Position numbers and translations under genes: made by a program | Part shown: positions 42,481-57,400 of the stretch, in pieces | How positions within the stretch are numbered: position 1 is the first letter of the stretch | How the letters are laid out: each line of letters opens with the position of its first letter | DNA from: Rhodopirellula sp. | Lineage (GTDB): Bacteria > Planctomycetota > Planctomycetia > Pirellulales > Thermoguttaceae | Reading direction: 5' to 3' | DNA: 64,000 nt | Assembly (NCBI GenBank): GCA_012728855.1 | Contig: JAAYEH010000455.1 | Coordinates: 1 to 64,000, forward strand | Notes under the pieces: model-generated | What the model saw: the letters and a program-made list of their open reading frames with translations, nothing else | The model's database searches: none | What the model was told of the DNA's origin: nothing

Positions 42481-45400
42481 ATGTCGCCAATTCGATTGCC
42501 AAATCTCAAGACCCTCACCTCGAAATTCGGCAAATTCCGCCGCCGCCACCGGCTGTCGAGCCGCACGGAGCGTCCGCTGAAGTACCGCTCGCTGCAGATG
42601 GATCCGCTGGAAGAACGGCAGTTGCTCAGCGTCGCCCCGGCCGACTGGGATGACACGCTGATCAATAATCCGATCTCGATCGGCGACCAGGTTCCGGGCG
42701 ATCCGAGCGTGTTCGAGTTCGCACGATCCTCGAACGGTGGAATCTCACCGTACAATTTCTACTGGTCCAACGCCGTCACCAGCCTGGACGTCCCCTACGC
42801 CGATCCCTCGACCGGCACGGTATTTGAGCAGTATCTGCTGCAACCCGGCAATCCGGAATCCCAGGCGGCGAGGTCGCTCGCGGCAGATAGCGACGGCGAC
42901 TTCGTGGCCACTTGGACTCGCACCGATCTGGTTCTGCAATTGCAGACCGACTCATCGGGCAATGTCCAATTCGTGCCCTCGACAAATATCCCGATCTACG
43001 CACCGGCATACGACGCGACAACCGGCGGCAACAAGACCGATCAGAATATCTATGCGCGGTACTTCACCGACGAGGTGCAGCGGATCACGCTGCCGGCCGA
43101 GGTGCTGAATAACAGTCTGCCGGCCAACGCCCGCATGACGTTGACCGCCGACGGCAGCGAAATCCAGAAGCTCAGCGTAACGGCGACGTACCAGCCCTAT
43201 TCCGGCGGTCAGAGCAATATCGAGGGGCAGTTCGAGGTCTTCTTCGACGCCAATATGAACAATGTCATGGACCCGGCCGAGCATCCGCTGGTGCAGTTCC
43301 GCGAGACCGACATGGCCGGCAACGCACTGCGGCTGCAGCAGGCTCTGCGCGGGATTCCCGCCGGCCTGCCCGGCCAGGGGAACTCGAGCGCCGTGACGGT
43401 ATCCGTGGTGAATTCGCACGAGTATCTGATCGATTTCGGCGTGCCGATCCCGGGCCAGCCGGCGATCAATCAGCCGGAGATCGTGATTCCGCCGTCGTCG
43501 GTCAGTTTCACGAGCGGCTTTTTTCCGGCGGTGCTCCCCTCCACGGTCCGCGAGCCGGTAACCATTCTGAACATTCCCATCTCGCCGACCAATCCGCGTT
43601 CGACCGCCGTGGCGATCGAAACCTACTTCGCCCAGACGGCTACCGACATTCCCATCGGTCCGATCGACTATCCGCCGACAGACGAGCCTAGCCCGGGCCA
43701 CCGTGCGCGGACATCCCCGGAAATCCTGCGGACGCCCGTGCCCCAGGTGTCGGTCATCCCGGTGCTGGGCGTGGACCTTGACGGGGACGGAGAAACGGCT
43801 GACGACGACGGCCGCGTCTTCGATATCCACTTCACCGGCGCGGACGGCAAGAAAGACCATCCGGAATTGATCGTAGCGGCATTGACCGACGAATTCGGCG
43901 CTTCCATTCTGGATCCCCTAGCCGATTACCTTCGCACCGTTAAAGAACCGAGTACCGAGTTCCGCGTCAACCCGGCCGAGGCCGACGACCCGTTCACTCC
44001 TTACTCGGACGTCGTCCACCAGCGGAATCCGGTCGTGGCGATGGACCCGGACGGCGACTTCGTCATCACCTGGGAAAGCGTGGTACCCGACTCGGTATTG
44101 CCGAACAGCGTCAGCGATATCTACGCGAAACGGTACACACCGTTCGGGTTGATCGGTCAATTCGATCCAACGGACGCAGCGTATGACGCCGCGGCCGCCG
44201 AGAACTTCGGCGTCGTTACCACCGGGATCCGGGCGCTGGTCGCTCCCGACGCGCAAGTCACCCAGCGGCTCAAACTCGATGCGACCGTCGGCGGTGTCGT
44301 CACGGGCACATTCCGCTTGCGGATCGGCGACGGCAATCTGGAAACCGGAGAAATTGATTTCAACAGCTCGTCGCTGACGGCTGTAGCGAACGATATCCGG
44401 CTGGAACTGGAAGCGTTGGGGTTCCGGCAGGTGTCGGTCACGCCCACGTCGTTCACCGATCCCTTTGAGTTCCTTATTGAGTACAAAGGGGCAACCGCCA
44501 CCGGTACATTCGACCCCGCGTTGGGCGAGGACCAGTTGGCCCTGCACTACGTTGCCAGCACCGCCCCGCTTCCGGTGACCGCTACGGTAATCGACGAAAC
44601 GGAGTACTACGCCTTCCTGGTCAACGACGACCGGGTGAACCGGCAGTTCACCCCCAGCGTCGACATGGACCACGAGGGGAACTTCGTCATTGCCTGGGCC
44701 AACGGCGGCCAGGATCTCAGCTTTTTCAACGGCATCAAGATGCAGCGGTACGACCGGCTTGGAGAGCGGGTCGGCGGCCAAGTGCAGGTCAACACGAACA
44801 CGGGCCAACTTACCGACATCCACGTCGATCCCCACGTGGCAATGAGCTATGACGGCTACGCGCTGATCGCCTGGCGCCACACCAGCGATCCGAGCTGGAT
44901 CATTGGCGGCACGGTCGGCATAGGCAGTACCTATAAAGTGTATGCGCCCGACGGCACGGTTCTGCTCGGCGAGCGTGGTTCTGTCGGAATCGGGCCGCCG
45001 GCGGCCGCCTGGGACATGGACCACAACTACGTCATCGCGGCAGCGAGCCCGGGAACGAGCAGTCCCGTGCCCCAGAGCGACGGCGACGTGTTCGCACGGA
45101 GACACCGTTTGTTCGACGACGCGGGCAATCCCAGCGGGGCGGCCATCGGATCGACGTTCCGCGTCAACAGCGCGGGCATCGGCGACCCCACTCCCAAATG
45201 GTGGCCGCTGGGGCAGGATGGGCCCGATCCTGCCTTGGATTCCGATGGCGAACTGTACGTCAGCTTTGATGGCTACGGTCCCGATGCGTCGGAAACTGTC
45301 AGCAGCGCCGTCTTCTTCAGCAACGCCGTTTCCAGCCTCATGCAGAAAGATCCAAATCAGGATCTCATTCCCTATTGGAGTACCGCCTCCGGTGTAGCGA

Positions 45401-48400
45401 CCAACGGCGATGTCGACGGCGGGATCGAACAGATCCTCATCGGTGCATACAACCGGATGGTTACCGACGGGCTGTCGGCCGCCGATAGAAATGAAAAGCT
45501 GGGCCGTTTGCGGGCCATCCTCGACAGTGTGGCCGGGTTGCTTCGCGGCGAGGCCAACGGCGCGATGTTCTCCCGCTGGGACGCCGATCCGCAGCGCCAA
45601 GGCAGCCCCACCACGCTGTTCAGCGACAGCATCATGAACGCCCAGCGCGACGGACACAACGACCGTTGGCTGATCGCGATTCCGCGCGCTGCCACCGGGG
45701 GCGGCGTCACCGTGCGCTTGAGTCGAGACGGCATGACGACCTACGAGGACGTGAATCTTGGGCTGAACTTCGTCAATAGCGCGCTCAATACCGGGCAGAC
45801 AATCCTGAACATGGAGGCGGCCCTGCGTGCCGCTGCGCGGACCTATGTGCAATGGGAATACAACGTGAACAGTCCGGAGGGGCCGGTCGATGTCCGCCTC
45901 CTGTCAGTCCAAGAATACAACGCTCGTTTCGGCACCGCATGGCAGACGGCCGCCGACATCGCGGACTACCACATCTTCGAGGTCACTTTCCAGGGCGCAT
46001 CGCACGACAGCGACTTCAGTATTAGCACGGCGCCGTCGGGAAACACGCTTGCTCCGACCGGGCAGTCGCCGTCGTACCAAGAACACACCATCGGCCGCTA
46101 CGGCATAGCCCAGTACAATGTATCGATGGAAGCGGAGCCGGACGGGGATCTGACATCCCTGTGGACTCAGCAAGAACTCTACACCTCATTTGGTGCATCC
46201 AACTACAACCTCTACTACCGCCGCTTCGACGAAAGCACCGACACGGCTGGGCCGCGGTTGCTCGACCTGATTGCCTATCAGTACCAGGGCCAGGATCCAT
46301 TGACTTTTGCGCCTATAGTGGCCGGCGAAGGCATTCCCGAGGGAGGGGCGATTGCCGACCGGGTCGAGCACATCGTGCTGACTTTCGATGAGAATATGCT
46401 GGCGAACAATCCACTGCTCAACGCCGACAGCATCCTCAACCCGGCCAACTTCCGGCTCATGCAGGGCGGCATGGAGATCCCGGGCGGCGTGGTCCATGTG
46501 GAATTCGGGCTGAACAAGGCGTCCGACCTGCACGGCAAGACGGATTCGCGCGGCCGCATCTACAATCTCAGCGACATCCCCAGCAACAAGTGGGAGGCGG
46601 TGCTTACGCTCGACGGGCAAGGGTTCGATCCGGATGGCGCGCTGAACCCCGGCACGTACACGATCGAGGCGCTTGCGCCGGATCTGGCCGCGGGGATCTC
46701 CGGCCTCCGCGATGCATCGGCCAACGGCAACCCGCTGAGCCATACCGGGTTCAGCGAGGGCGGGCTGAACATGTCGCGGACCTTCGTGGTTCTCGGCGCG
46801 CCGGGCACGGACACGTCGATTTCCGACAACCTGAATCAGAGCACTACATTCCCCGAGAGCGGCAAGACCGTGGCGGTTGACGCTGACGGCGACCACGTGG
46901 CGGTCTGGACGTCGCAGTACCAGGCGATCCCGGGTGGGGATGTCTATGACCAACTCTACGTGCGGTTGTTCCTGCCCAACGGCAGTCCCTCGCAACTCGC
47001 GCCGAACGCCTTCCGGGTCACCGCCGACGATCCGGCGTTCGCCGCCGACCACCAGCGCTTCGGCACGGTGGCCATCGACTCCGACGGCGACTTCGTGGTC
47101 ACTTGGACCAACTACCGCCAGATTCCCGGCGCCGCGTCCGGCACGCTCGACGCCGACATTTACGCCCGCCGCTTCCGCAGCGACGGCACGCCACTGGGCG
47201 GGGCCTTCCGTGTCAACACGCTGGGCACCGGCGACGGCGCCCAACCGTCGGCGCAGACGCAGTCGCAGATTGCCATGGACCGCGACGGCGATTTCGTCAT
47301 CACCTGGTCGTCGGAAGTGTCGGGACAGGGCTCCGACGTCTACGCCAAGCGCTACGGCGGCCGCAAGTACGACGAGGCGGGCAACGTGCTGCCGCCGCAG
47401 GCCGTGGCCGATCTGGAACTCCAGGTCAACCAGAACGTCGCCGGCCAGCAGACGGTTTCCAGCATCTCGATGGACCAGGAGGGCCGCTACGTGATCGTCT
47501 GGATCAGCGATTCCCAGACGGGCGGCGTCGGCAAGGATGTGGTCGCGCGGGTCTTCACCGCCGACGGTCAGCCTGATGCCGCCATGGCCGGCGGCAACGA
47601 ATTCACCGTCAATGCCACCCTGGCCGGCCAGCAGGAATTCGCCGACGTGGCCATGGACCTCGGCGGCGACACCTTCGTGGTCACCTGGTCGGGCACCACC
47701 GCGGCCGGTTACGGCGTCTACGCGCAGCGATTCAGCCGCACCGCCCCGGCCGGCGGCCAGTTCCTCGTCAACACCACGACCGTCGACGATCAGGCGTTCT
47801 CTTCCGTGGCAATCGACCACCAGGGTGAATTCATCATCACCTGGAGCGGTCGCGGCCAGTTGGCGGGCAGCCAGTTCGATGTCTACTACCAACGCTACGA
47901 CGCGGCCGGTCAGCGGATTGCCGGCGAGAACCGCGTCAACCACTCGACCGCCGGCAATCAGCGTTATTCTTCCGTGGGCAATGACGGCGAGGGAAATTTC
48001 GTCATCGTCTGGACGGGCGACGACGGCGCGGGATCCACGCAGATCTACAAGTACACCAGTATGCCCATCGCGCCGATGACCGACAACGACGGTCCCATCG
48101 TCACCGACGTCACCCGCTATGATACGGCCAACCGCGGCGAGGAGCGGCAGGTCCGCGACGGTGACGTCGTCGAACCCGGTACCAAGAAACTGGTGGTCGT
48201 TTTTGGAGAGGAACTGTCGCAGGTCGGCGACGAGACCGGCCTGGCCAGCGTGAGGAATCCGGATAACTGGATCCTGTTGAAAGACGGCACCGCGCTGACC
48301 GGCGCGATCAAGTCGGTCACGTTCGCCTTGAATTTCGATCTAGGTCCACCTGCTACCGGTACTCGCAAGTACGAGGCGATCGTCACCTTCGACGGCAACG

Positions 48401-51400
48401 GCCTCGGCTACGGCGAACCGGGACTGGACCGCGGCCAGTACGAGCTGATCGTTCGCGATCGGGTCACGGACATCACCGGCAACCGGCTGGACGGCGATTT
48501 CGACGGCGCCACCGGCACCGGCGCCCAGCCCGGCTACCGCCATCGCTTCAGCATCGACGAGGTGATCCCCGAGGTGGAGGAGATCGTCTCCGGCCCGTCC
48601 AACGTGTACGATACGACCTATGCCGAGGCGGCGCGGGCGGTGGCCGTGGACCTGGACGGCGATCACGTGGTGGTCTGGACGGCGCGGGAGACGGCGGCAG
48701 GCCCCGACCGTGTCTACTTCCGCCTTTACGACAGCCAAGGCAATCCCGTCGATTTGGATCTGGACGGCAGCGGCACGGTCGAGCCCGGCGAGAACCGTGT
48801 GCCGGTCACCGACGCAGCCTTCGCCGACAACCAGCGCCACGCCACGGTAGCGATGGACAAGGACGGCGATTTCATCGTCACCTGGACCAATGTCCGCAAC
48901 GGCGACAGCGACATCTACGCCCGCCGCTTCCGCTCCGACGGCGTGGCGATGGGCGAAGCCTTCCGCGTCAACACGGCCTCCGGTGTGGATTCGGAGCCGG
49001 GCGTGCAGAAATGGGCGCAGGTGGCCGCCGATCACGATGGGGATTTCGTCATCACCTGGACCTCGGAAACACCGAGCCAGGGATTGAATGTCTTCGCCAA
49101 GCTCTTCAGCGCGCGGATCGAGCGAGACCCAACGACCGGCGACATTCTGCCGCCGACGGAGGTAGGCAGCCAGATCGTGGCCAGCCAGACCACCATCGGC
49201 AATCAGATGCTCTCCAGCGTGGCGATGAACGCCGCGGGCGATTTCGTCGTCACCTGGACGGACGAGTCCCAGGTGAACCAGGACATCCGCGCCCGCTCGT
49301 TCGACCGCGAAGGACTGCCCATCACCAACGAGTTCACGGTCAATGCCAACCTGACGGGCGATCAGAACTACTCCAACGTGGCCATGGACCTTGACGGCGG
49401 CCGCTATGTGGTGACCTGGACCAGCACCGGGCAGGACGGCAGCGGCTACGGGGTCTACGCGCGGCTGTTGTCCGGCGGAGCGCCGTTGACCGGCGATATC
49501 CTGGTAAATCAGACAGTCGCCGGCAACCAGATGTTTTCCGCCGCGGCCATGAATCACCGGGGCGAAGTGGCCGTTACCTGGTCCGGCTACGGAAACCAGC
49601 CCGGCGAGGAGGACGAATCGCCCTACGGCGTCTTTTTCCGGCGATTCGACGCGACCGGACAACCGGTGGGAGGCGAATTGCTGGCCAATCGCGAACCTCT
49701 GGGCAACCAGTGGCTTTCTTCGATCGGCAGCGACGGAGCGGGGAACCTCGTCATCGTCTGGACCGGCGACGGCGCCGCGGCGGGCACGACGCAGGTTTTC
49801 AAACGGACCACGCGCCGCAACAATCCGGTAACCGACAACGACGGCCCCTTGGTTACCGACGTGACCTTGGCCGACCCGATCACGCCGGGGGCGGACAACG
49901 GGCGTTACCGCGTCCTTTCCGGCGACACGATCGACAAAACCACGCTTCAGGATCTGTTTGCGGGCGCCGAGACGCTGGCCCAACTCGTGGTGGTCTTTGG
50001 CGAGAACATGCCGACCGAAAGCCTGGAAAGCGTGAAGAGCCTCGCCAACTGGTCGCTGGCGCGCGACGGCAGCACCGTGGTTGGCGGCATCCAAGAAGTG
50101 GCGTTCGATCTGAATCCGATCACCAGGAAGTTCGAGGCGACGCTCACCTTCACCGAACCGCTGGACGACGGCACGTACGTGCTGACCGTCTTCGACACGA
50201 TGACCGACGTGGAAGGCAACCGGCTGGACGGCGACTACGACGGGGTTCCCGGCGGCGCCGCGACGACCGGCGGCTACCGCCACACCTTCACCATCGGGCA
50301 AGGCGTCGTTGCCGGCGACGATCTGGTGACCAACGACGGCCGCACCTATCCGGAGACCGGCAGCGCCGTGGCCGTCGACGCCGACGGCGATCACGTCGTC
50401 GTCTGGACGGCCAGCGACAACCGCGTCTACTTCCGCATGTACGACAGCCAAGGCAACCCGGTTGATTTGCCCGGCGACGTCCGCGTGCCGGTCACCGACG
50501 CCGCTTTCGTCGGCCAACAGCGCTACGCCACTGTGGCCATGGACAAGGACGGCGATTTCATCGTCACCTGGACCAACGACCGCGACTATTCCGACTCGCG
50601 CGGACGGCCCGTCTACTATCATCCGACCGACGGTAGTTTCATCTCCTACGAGACTGCCCAGGACGAGTTCTACTATACGCAGACCAACGCTCTGGTCTCC
50701 GATCTGCCGACGGGCACCACTCCGGCCGACCTGGAGCGAGTGGTCGATTCCGACATCTACGCCCGTCGCTTCCGCTCGGACGGGTTGGCCTTGGGCGATG
50801 CCTTCCGGGTCAACGGCGTGGAGAGCCTCGAGTTCGAGGCGTACACGCAGAAATGGTCGCAGGTGGCGGCCGATTACGACGGCGAGTTCGTCATCACCTG
50901 GTCCTCCGAGACGCCCAATCAGACTTACGACGTTCACGCCCGGCGTTACAGCTCGCGGATCGAGCGCGACGACACCGGCGCGATCGTCCCGCCGCGCGCC
51001 TTGGGCGCCCAGTTCCTGGTGAACACCACGACGACGGGCAACCAGATGCTCTCCGACGTGGCCGTCAGCGCGTCGGGCGACTTCGTGATCACCTGGTCCT
51101 CGGCTACTTCCACCTTGGGCAGCCGGAGCATCATCGCCCGCGTCTTCGGCAATCACGGCAAGCCGGAAACCGCCGAGATCCCGGTGGCCTTCGGCGGCAA
51201 CGACTATCCCAGCGTGGCCATGGACCTCCGCGGCAGCGTCTTCGTGGTCACCTGGACCAACACCACCGGTGTCGATAGCAGCGGATACGGGGTGTACGCC
51301 GAGGCGTTCTCGGCCGATGGCGGTTCCGTGACGGGTGAGTTCCGGGTGGCCGAGACGGTCGAGGGCAACCAGATGTTCTCTTCCGTGGCCATGGACCACC

Positions 51401-54400
51401 AGGGCGAGTTCACCGTCACCTGGACCGGCCACGGGGATCAGGTCGGCCAGAGCGACGAGGACGGTTTCGGCGTCTTCTATCGCCGATTCGACCTGGCCGG
51501 TCCGGTCACCGCCGAACAGCGGGCCAATGGCAACCCTCAGGGCGAGCAGTCGTTTTCCTCGGTCGGCAGCGACGGAGAGGGCAACGCGGTGATTGTCTGG
51601 ACGGGCGGACCGTCCGGCGCCACCGAGGTTTATAAGCGGACCTTGGGGCGGGAGCAGTTGGAGACGGACAACGATCCGCCCATCGTCACCGACGTGACCC
51701 TGGCTGATCGCCTCATCAATCCGCCGGACGACGTGCGCTACCGCGTTCTCTCCGGCGACACAATCGACAGGGACGACCTGGAGGCCTGGTTCGGCGCCCC
51801 GACGCTGGCGCAGATGGTGGTGGTGCTCGGCGAGGAGATGCTTGAAGACGGCGTGCTGGACATCGAGAATCCGGCCAACTGGTCTCTGTCGCGCAACGGC
51901 AACATGATCGTCGGCGGCATCAAGGAGGTTCAGTTCGGGCTGAACCCGGACACGCGCAAGTACGAGGCCGTCGTCACCTTCGATCGCAACGGCACGGCCC
52001 CGGGTTCGCCGGAATTGGATGACGGTGTTTACGTGCTGACGCTGTTCGACACGGTGACCGACCTGGACGGCAACCGGCTGGACGGCGACTACAACGCCAT
52101 CCAACGGCCCAACTACGTCCACTACTTCGCCATCGCCGACGTCGTGCCCGACGATGGCGGCGATCCCGGCGCGGCGCCGGAAGACACGATCAACACCGAC
52201 GCCTACCAGGACATCCTGGTGAACAATCCGTTCACCTTCGGCATGGCGAACATGACCCCCTTCGGCGAGGAGACCTTCACCGATTCGACCGGGGAAACCT
52301 TCCCTCGCTACATGATCCGCTATGGCGATCCGCAGACCCTGGCGGCCAAGTCGCTCGCCGCCGACAACGACGGCGACTTCGTGGCCACTTGGACGCGGGA
52401 CGACGTGATCGTGGAACTGCAGCGAGTCGGCAACACGGCGGTCCGCGACCCCGACAGCGGCGAGCCGGTCTACGCGCCGGTCATCGACCCGGCCACGGGC
52501 GGCCCGCTGTTCGACCAGAACGTCTACGCCCGCTACTTCACCGACGAGGTCCAGCGGATCACGCTGCCGCAGGGAGCGCTGGAGGATCTTTCCAGCAATC
52601 CGACCCATTACGCCCGCATGTCGCTGACCTACGGCGGGCATGAAGTGCAGAAGCTGTCGGTTACCGCCACCTCCCAGGCGTTGGTCAGCTCCTCCGGGCA
52701 GGCGCGGATCGTCGGCGAGTTCGATCTCTGGTTCGACGCCAATGTCGATGGCGTCCAGACGTCGTCGGAAACGGCGACGATCACTTTCAACGAGTCGGAC
52801 ATGGCCGGCAATGCCGCCCGGATGCAGACGGCGCTGCGAGAGCTTTCGGCGCTGGCAGGCCCCAACGGCGGCGATTCGACCCATGTGACCGTCGCGGCGC
52901 TGAATCCCCACGAATACGTCATCGATTTCGGGGAAGCGACGGCCGGACTGAACCAGCCGGAAATCGTCGTGCCGTCGGACTCAGTGCGATTCCCCGCCGA
53001 CCATTCGGGCGGTTTTTATCCCGCCGCCATACCCTCGACCATTCGCGAGCCGATCACTATTGCCGGCATCCCCGTTTCGAGAACCAATCCGCAGGCCACG
53101 GCCACGGCCATCAAGAGCTATCTGGCCCAGACGACCACCGACGTCTTGCTCGGTCCGATCGACTACCCGCCGGTGGGCCGCGCGCCGAACAACCAGGGAC
53201 CGCGGATTGAGCCGGAGTCCAAGGTGGCGGTGGTTCCCGAGGTGACGGTGGTTCCGGTTCTGGGCGTGGAGGGACACGCCGACGGGACGGTCTTCGATAT
53301 CCACTTCACCGGCAGTTCGGCCAAGAAAGACCATCCCGAGTTGATCGTTTCGGCACTGACGAACGAAGCGGGCGATGACATCCGCGATCCCGCGGCCGAT
53401 TACCTGCGGACGATCAAGCAGCCCAGCGCCGAGTTCCGGGTCAATCCTTTGGAGAAGGATAATCCCTTCACTCCGTATCCGGACGTGTTCGAGCAACTGG
53501 ATCCGGTCGTGGCTATGGATCCCGACGGCGACTTCGTGATCACTTGGCAGAGCGAAGTGCCGGATTCGGAGATGGCCGGCAGCTTCACCGATGTCTACGC
53601 CAGGCGATTCGCGCCGGTCGGTCTCAGCGACAACCTGGATCCGTCCGTCGCGGGCAACGAGGCCGACCGCTACGGCGTCGTCACGCCGGGAATTCGCTCG
53701 CTCGTCTCGCCCACCACCGAGGTGTCGCAGATTCTCTCGATCGACCAGATCGGCGACTTCCGATTGAAGATCGGCGATCGCGAAACCAAGGACATCGCAT
53801 TCAACAGCGCCAACTCGCCGGCGCTGACGGCCGTGGCCAACGAGATTCGATCGAAGTTGGAGGAACTCGGCTTCCAAGGCGTGTCGGTGACGAAACTGTC
53901 CTCGGCCAGCCCCTTCCAATTCCGCGTAAAGTACGAAGCCACGTTCGGAACCCAATTGGGCAAGGACCAATTTGCGCTGTGGTACGTGCCGGCCAACGAC
54001 CCGGTCCACGGCCAGGTATCAGCGGTCGCCGAACCGGCCGAATACTACACCTTCCTCGTCAACCAGGACCGCGTCAACCCGCAGTTCTCGCCGAGCGTGG
54101 GCATCGATTTCGACGGCGACTTCGTCATCGCCTGGGCCAACGGCGGCCAGGATCTGAGCTTCTTCAACGGCATCAAGATGCAGCGGTACAACCGCTACGG
54201 CGAACCGCAGGGGGACGAAACCCTCGTCAACGACGAAGTCACGGACATCCATATCACTCCCCACGTGGGCATGAGCCACGAGGGCAACTTCGTCGTCGCC
54301 TGGGCGCAGACGGCCGATCCGAACTACATCGCCAATAATGCCTACGTGTCGAACGTCCGCTTCCGGCCCTACCGCGCGGACGGCACGGCGTTGTCCGGCA

Positions 54401-57400
54401 TCATCTCCACGCCCGGTTCCGGCAGCCCCGCCGTCAGCTTCGACATGAACCAGAATTTCGTCGTCGCCTGGGACGGGCTTTCCGACGGCGCCGACAACAT
54501 TCCCGACAATCCGTCGATGGGCATCGAAGCGCAGATGTACGAGATGTTCGGCGCGACGGGGAATTGGAGCGGCCGGATCCTGCGGCCTCAGTTCCGCGTC
54601 AACAGCGCCTCGACCACCACCGCCGGCGCGCCGCTCTGGCCCTTGGGGCAGTATAACCCCGATCCAGCCCTGGACGCCGACGGCGACCTGTTCATCAGCT
54701 ACGACGGCTACGGGGCCGACACCTCGCAAAACGCCTTCTTCAGCGGCGAGAGGTTTTCGGGGCTGATCAACTCGGAAAAGAACGCGGATCTGCTCCCCTT
54801 CTTCAATCCCGGTTTTCAATCGTTCGGCGGTTTCGTCTCCGCGGTAGGCAACAACGGCGACGTCGACGGCGGCATCGAGGCGATCCTGATCGATGCTTTG
54901 GATTCCGGGGCTACGTCGGAACAGATCGGCCGGCTGCGTGCGATTCTCGACAGCGTGGCGGGACTGCTTCGCGGCGAGGCCAACGGCGCTTTGTACTCGC
55001 GCTGGGACGCCGACCCGGACGCGCCGGGAGCGCTGACCACGCTGTTCAGCGACAGCATCCTCAACGCACAGCGCGACGGACACAACGCCCGCTGGCTGAT
55101 CGAAATTCCGATCAGCGCCACCGGAGGCACCTTCGATATCCGGCTCACGCGCGACGGAGTGGCGGGAAGCGAAACGATCACGATCAACCCGCAGTATCAG
55201 AACAACGTCTTGCAGATCCAGCCGACGATCGACGACATCGACAACAAGTTGGAGGCCGCCGCGCGGACCGGCGTCAATTGGCCGGAAAATACTTACGAGG
55301 GCCCCGTGCAAGTCCGCTACGTCGGGGCGGGCGAAACGATTACTCGTGCGTCAACCGCCTGGGACAGCGGCGTCGTCCCCGCCAACCATACGTTCGAAGT
55401 CGTGTTCCAGGGCGAGTCGCATGATTCGGGCATGTACCTCTCGCTGGTGCGCAATCAGCTTAGCCCGCAGGGAACGCCCGCGCCGAACCTGATCCTGCAC
55501 ACCGATGGTTTCGAAGGGACAAGGCAGGGTGAAGTCTCGATCGAAGTCGAACCCGACGGCGATCTCACCGGGCTCTGGACACAGTGGGAGTTGTGGACCG
55601 ACTCCTTCCATCCCCTCGACTATGCCAACTCCAATATCTTTTTCCGCCAGATGGACGAGATCACCGATACGGCCGGTCCGCGGCTGATCGATCTGGTCAA
55701 TGCGCGCGGAGACGGCGTGGCCAACGGCGGATTCATTCGCGGCTACACGCAGAACATCGTGCTGACCTTCGATGAAAACATGCTGGCGGCCAATCCGGAT
55801 CTCAATCCCAACAGCATCCTCAATCCCGAGAACTTCAGGCTCTACCGCAACGACGTGGAGATCCCCAACGGCATCGCGCACGTTGAATTCGGCCTGAACA
55901 AGGCGGCCGACCTGGCGGGAACGACCTGGGAGAGGTTCAGCGGCGAACATAATGGAATCGACAACCAATCCATATTGACCGATTCAAGCCGTTCTTGGGC
56001 TTCCAACGAACTCGTCGGTCACATAGTCATCAACCGAACCGATCAAAGTTGGGGGAAGATTACGGGCAACACCGGCACAACCATTACGGCCGTGCTCTCC
56101 GACGGGACGGACAACGACTGGGACATGGGCGACGACTATGTCGTCGGACTCCCGTACGATTTGAGTTCCATCCCCAGCAACAAATGGGAAGCGGTTTTGA
56201 TCCTCGACTCCAACGGCGAGCACAACCAGGGCCTGATCCCCCTGGGCACCGGCGAATACCGGATCGAGGCCCTCACCCCGCGAGCCGGCGCCTCCGGTCT
56301 TCGCGACGCGTCGGCCAGCGGCAACCCGCTGGGCTATAGCGGGTTCGTCCCTGGCGGCGTGAACATGTCGCGGACGTTCGTGGTAACCATCAACGAAGCC
56401 GACCAGTTGGTGGACGGCGGCGTTTCCGGCTCCTCGACGCGAGACCATGCCACCACCAATCCGGAGAATCCCGGCGCGGTGGCCGCCGACAGCGACGGCC
56501 AGTATGTGGTCGCCTGGACCGCGTACGATGCGGCGCTGGGTCGCGAGCGAGTCTTCTTCCAGATGTACGACGCCGACGGCACGGCCGCCGATTTGCCGCG
56601 AGTGAATTCGGCGGGCCAACCGCTGCTGGGCGCCGACGGGAAGCCGATTGTCATCGCCGACGCCGCCCGTGTTCTGCCAGTTGCGCCCCTGGACTGGAAT
56701 CCCGACGACATCCAGTCGCATCCTAACGTGGCCATCGACAAGGACGGCGATTTTGTCATCACCTGGACGAACGAGCGCGAGGGGAACGCCGACATTTACG
56801 CGCGCCGCTTCGATGCGCTGGGCAACATCGCCGGCATCGACGCCGCCGACAATATCGTTTTCAAGTCGGCGGCCCCAGAACCGTTCCGCGTCAACGACTA
56901 CACTGCCGACGTCCAGACATGGTCCGACGTGGCCTTGGACGCCGACGGCGATTTCGTCATCACCTGGTCGAGCTACGGCCAGGAAGACAACGGCCAGAAC
57001 GGCACAGGCTACGGCATCTACGCCCGCCGCTACGACTCCTTCGGAGTGCCGATGTCGCCGGAATTCCAGGTGAACGTGACCACCGCCGGCAGCCAGCAGG
57101 GTTCCAGCGTGGCCATGGGCGCCCTGGGCAACTTCGTCATCGCCTGGACCAGCGACCAGAACGGCATCGGCGACGACATCATCGCCCGCGAGTTCAACGC
57201 CGACGGCACGCCGGTCGACGGACCGCTGGCCGGCGAAATCCGCGTCAACGACACGGTCGCCGGCGATCAGCGTTACCCCGACGTGGCGATGAGTCTGGAC
57301 GGGGCGAACTACATCGTCACCTGGACTGACACCGCCGCCGACCTCAGCGGCAGTTCGGTGTGGGCCGAGCTGTCCAGCCCGCAGCCGCGTCGTTACGTCG

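Noticed and set aside
48340-52911. A 1523-codon open frame on the minus strand, and similar ones at 43918-45852, 46186-47943 and 52981-54009
   Set aside because: Same cause: shadows of the plus-strand giant gene, with no start signals and no recognisable domains.
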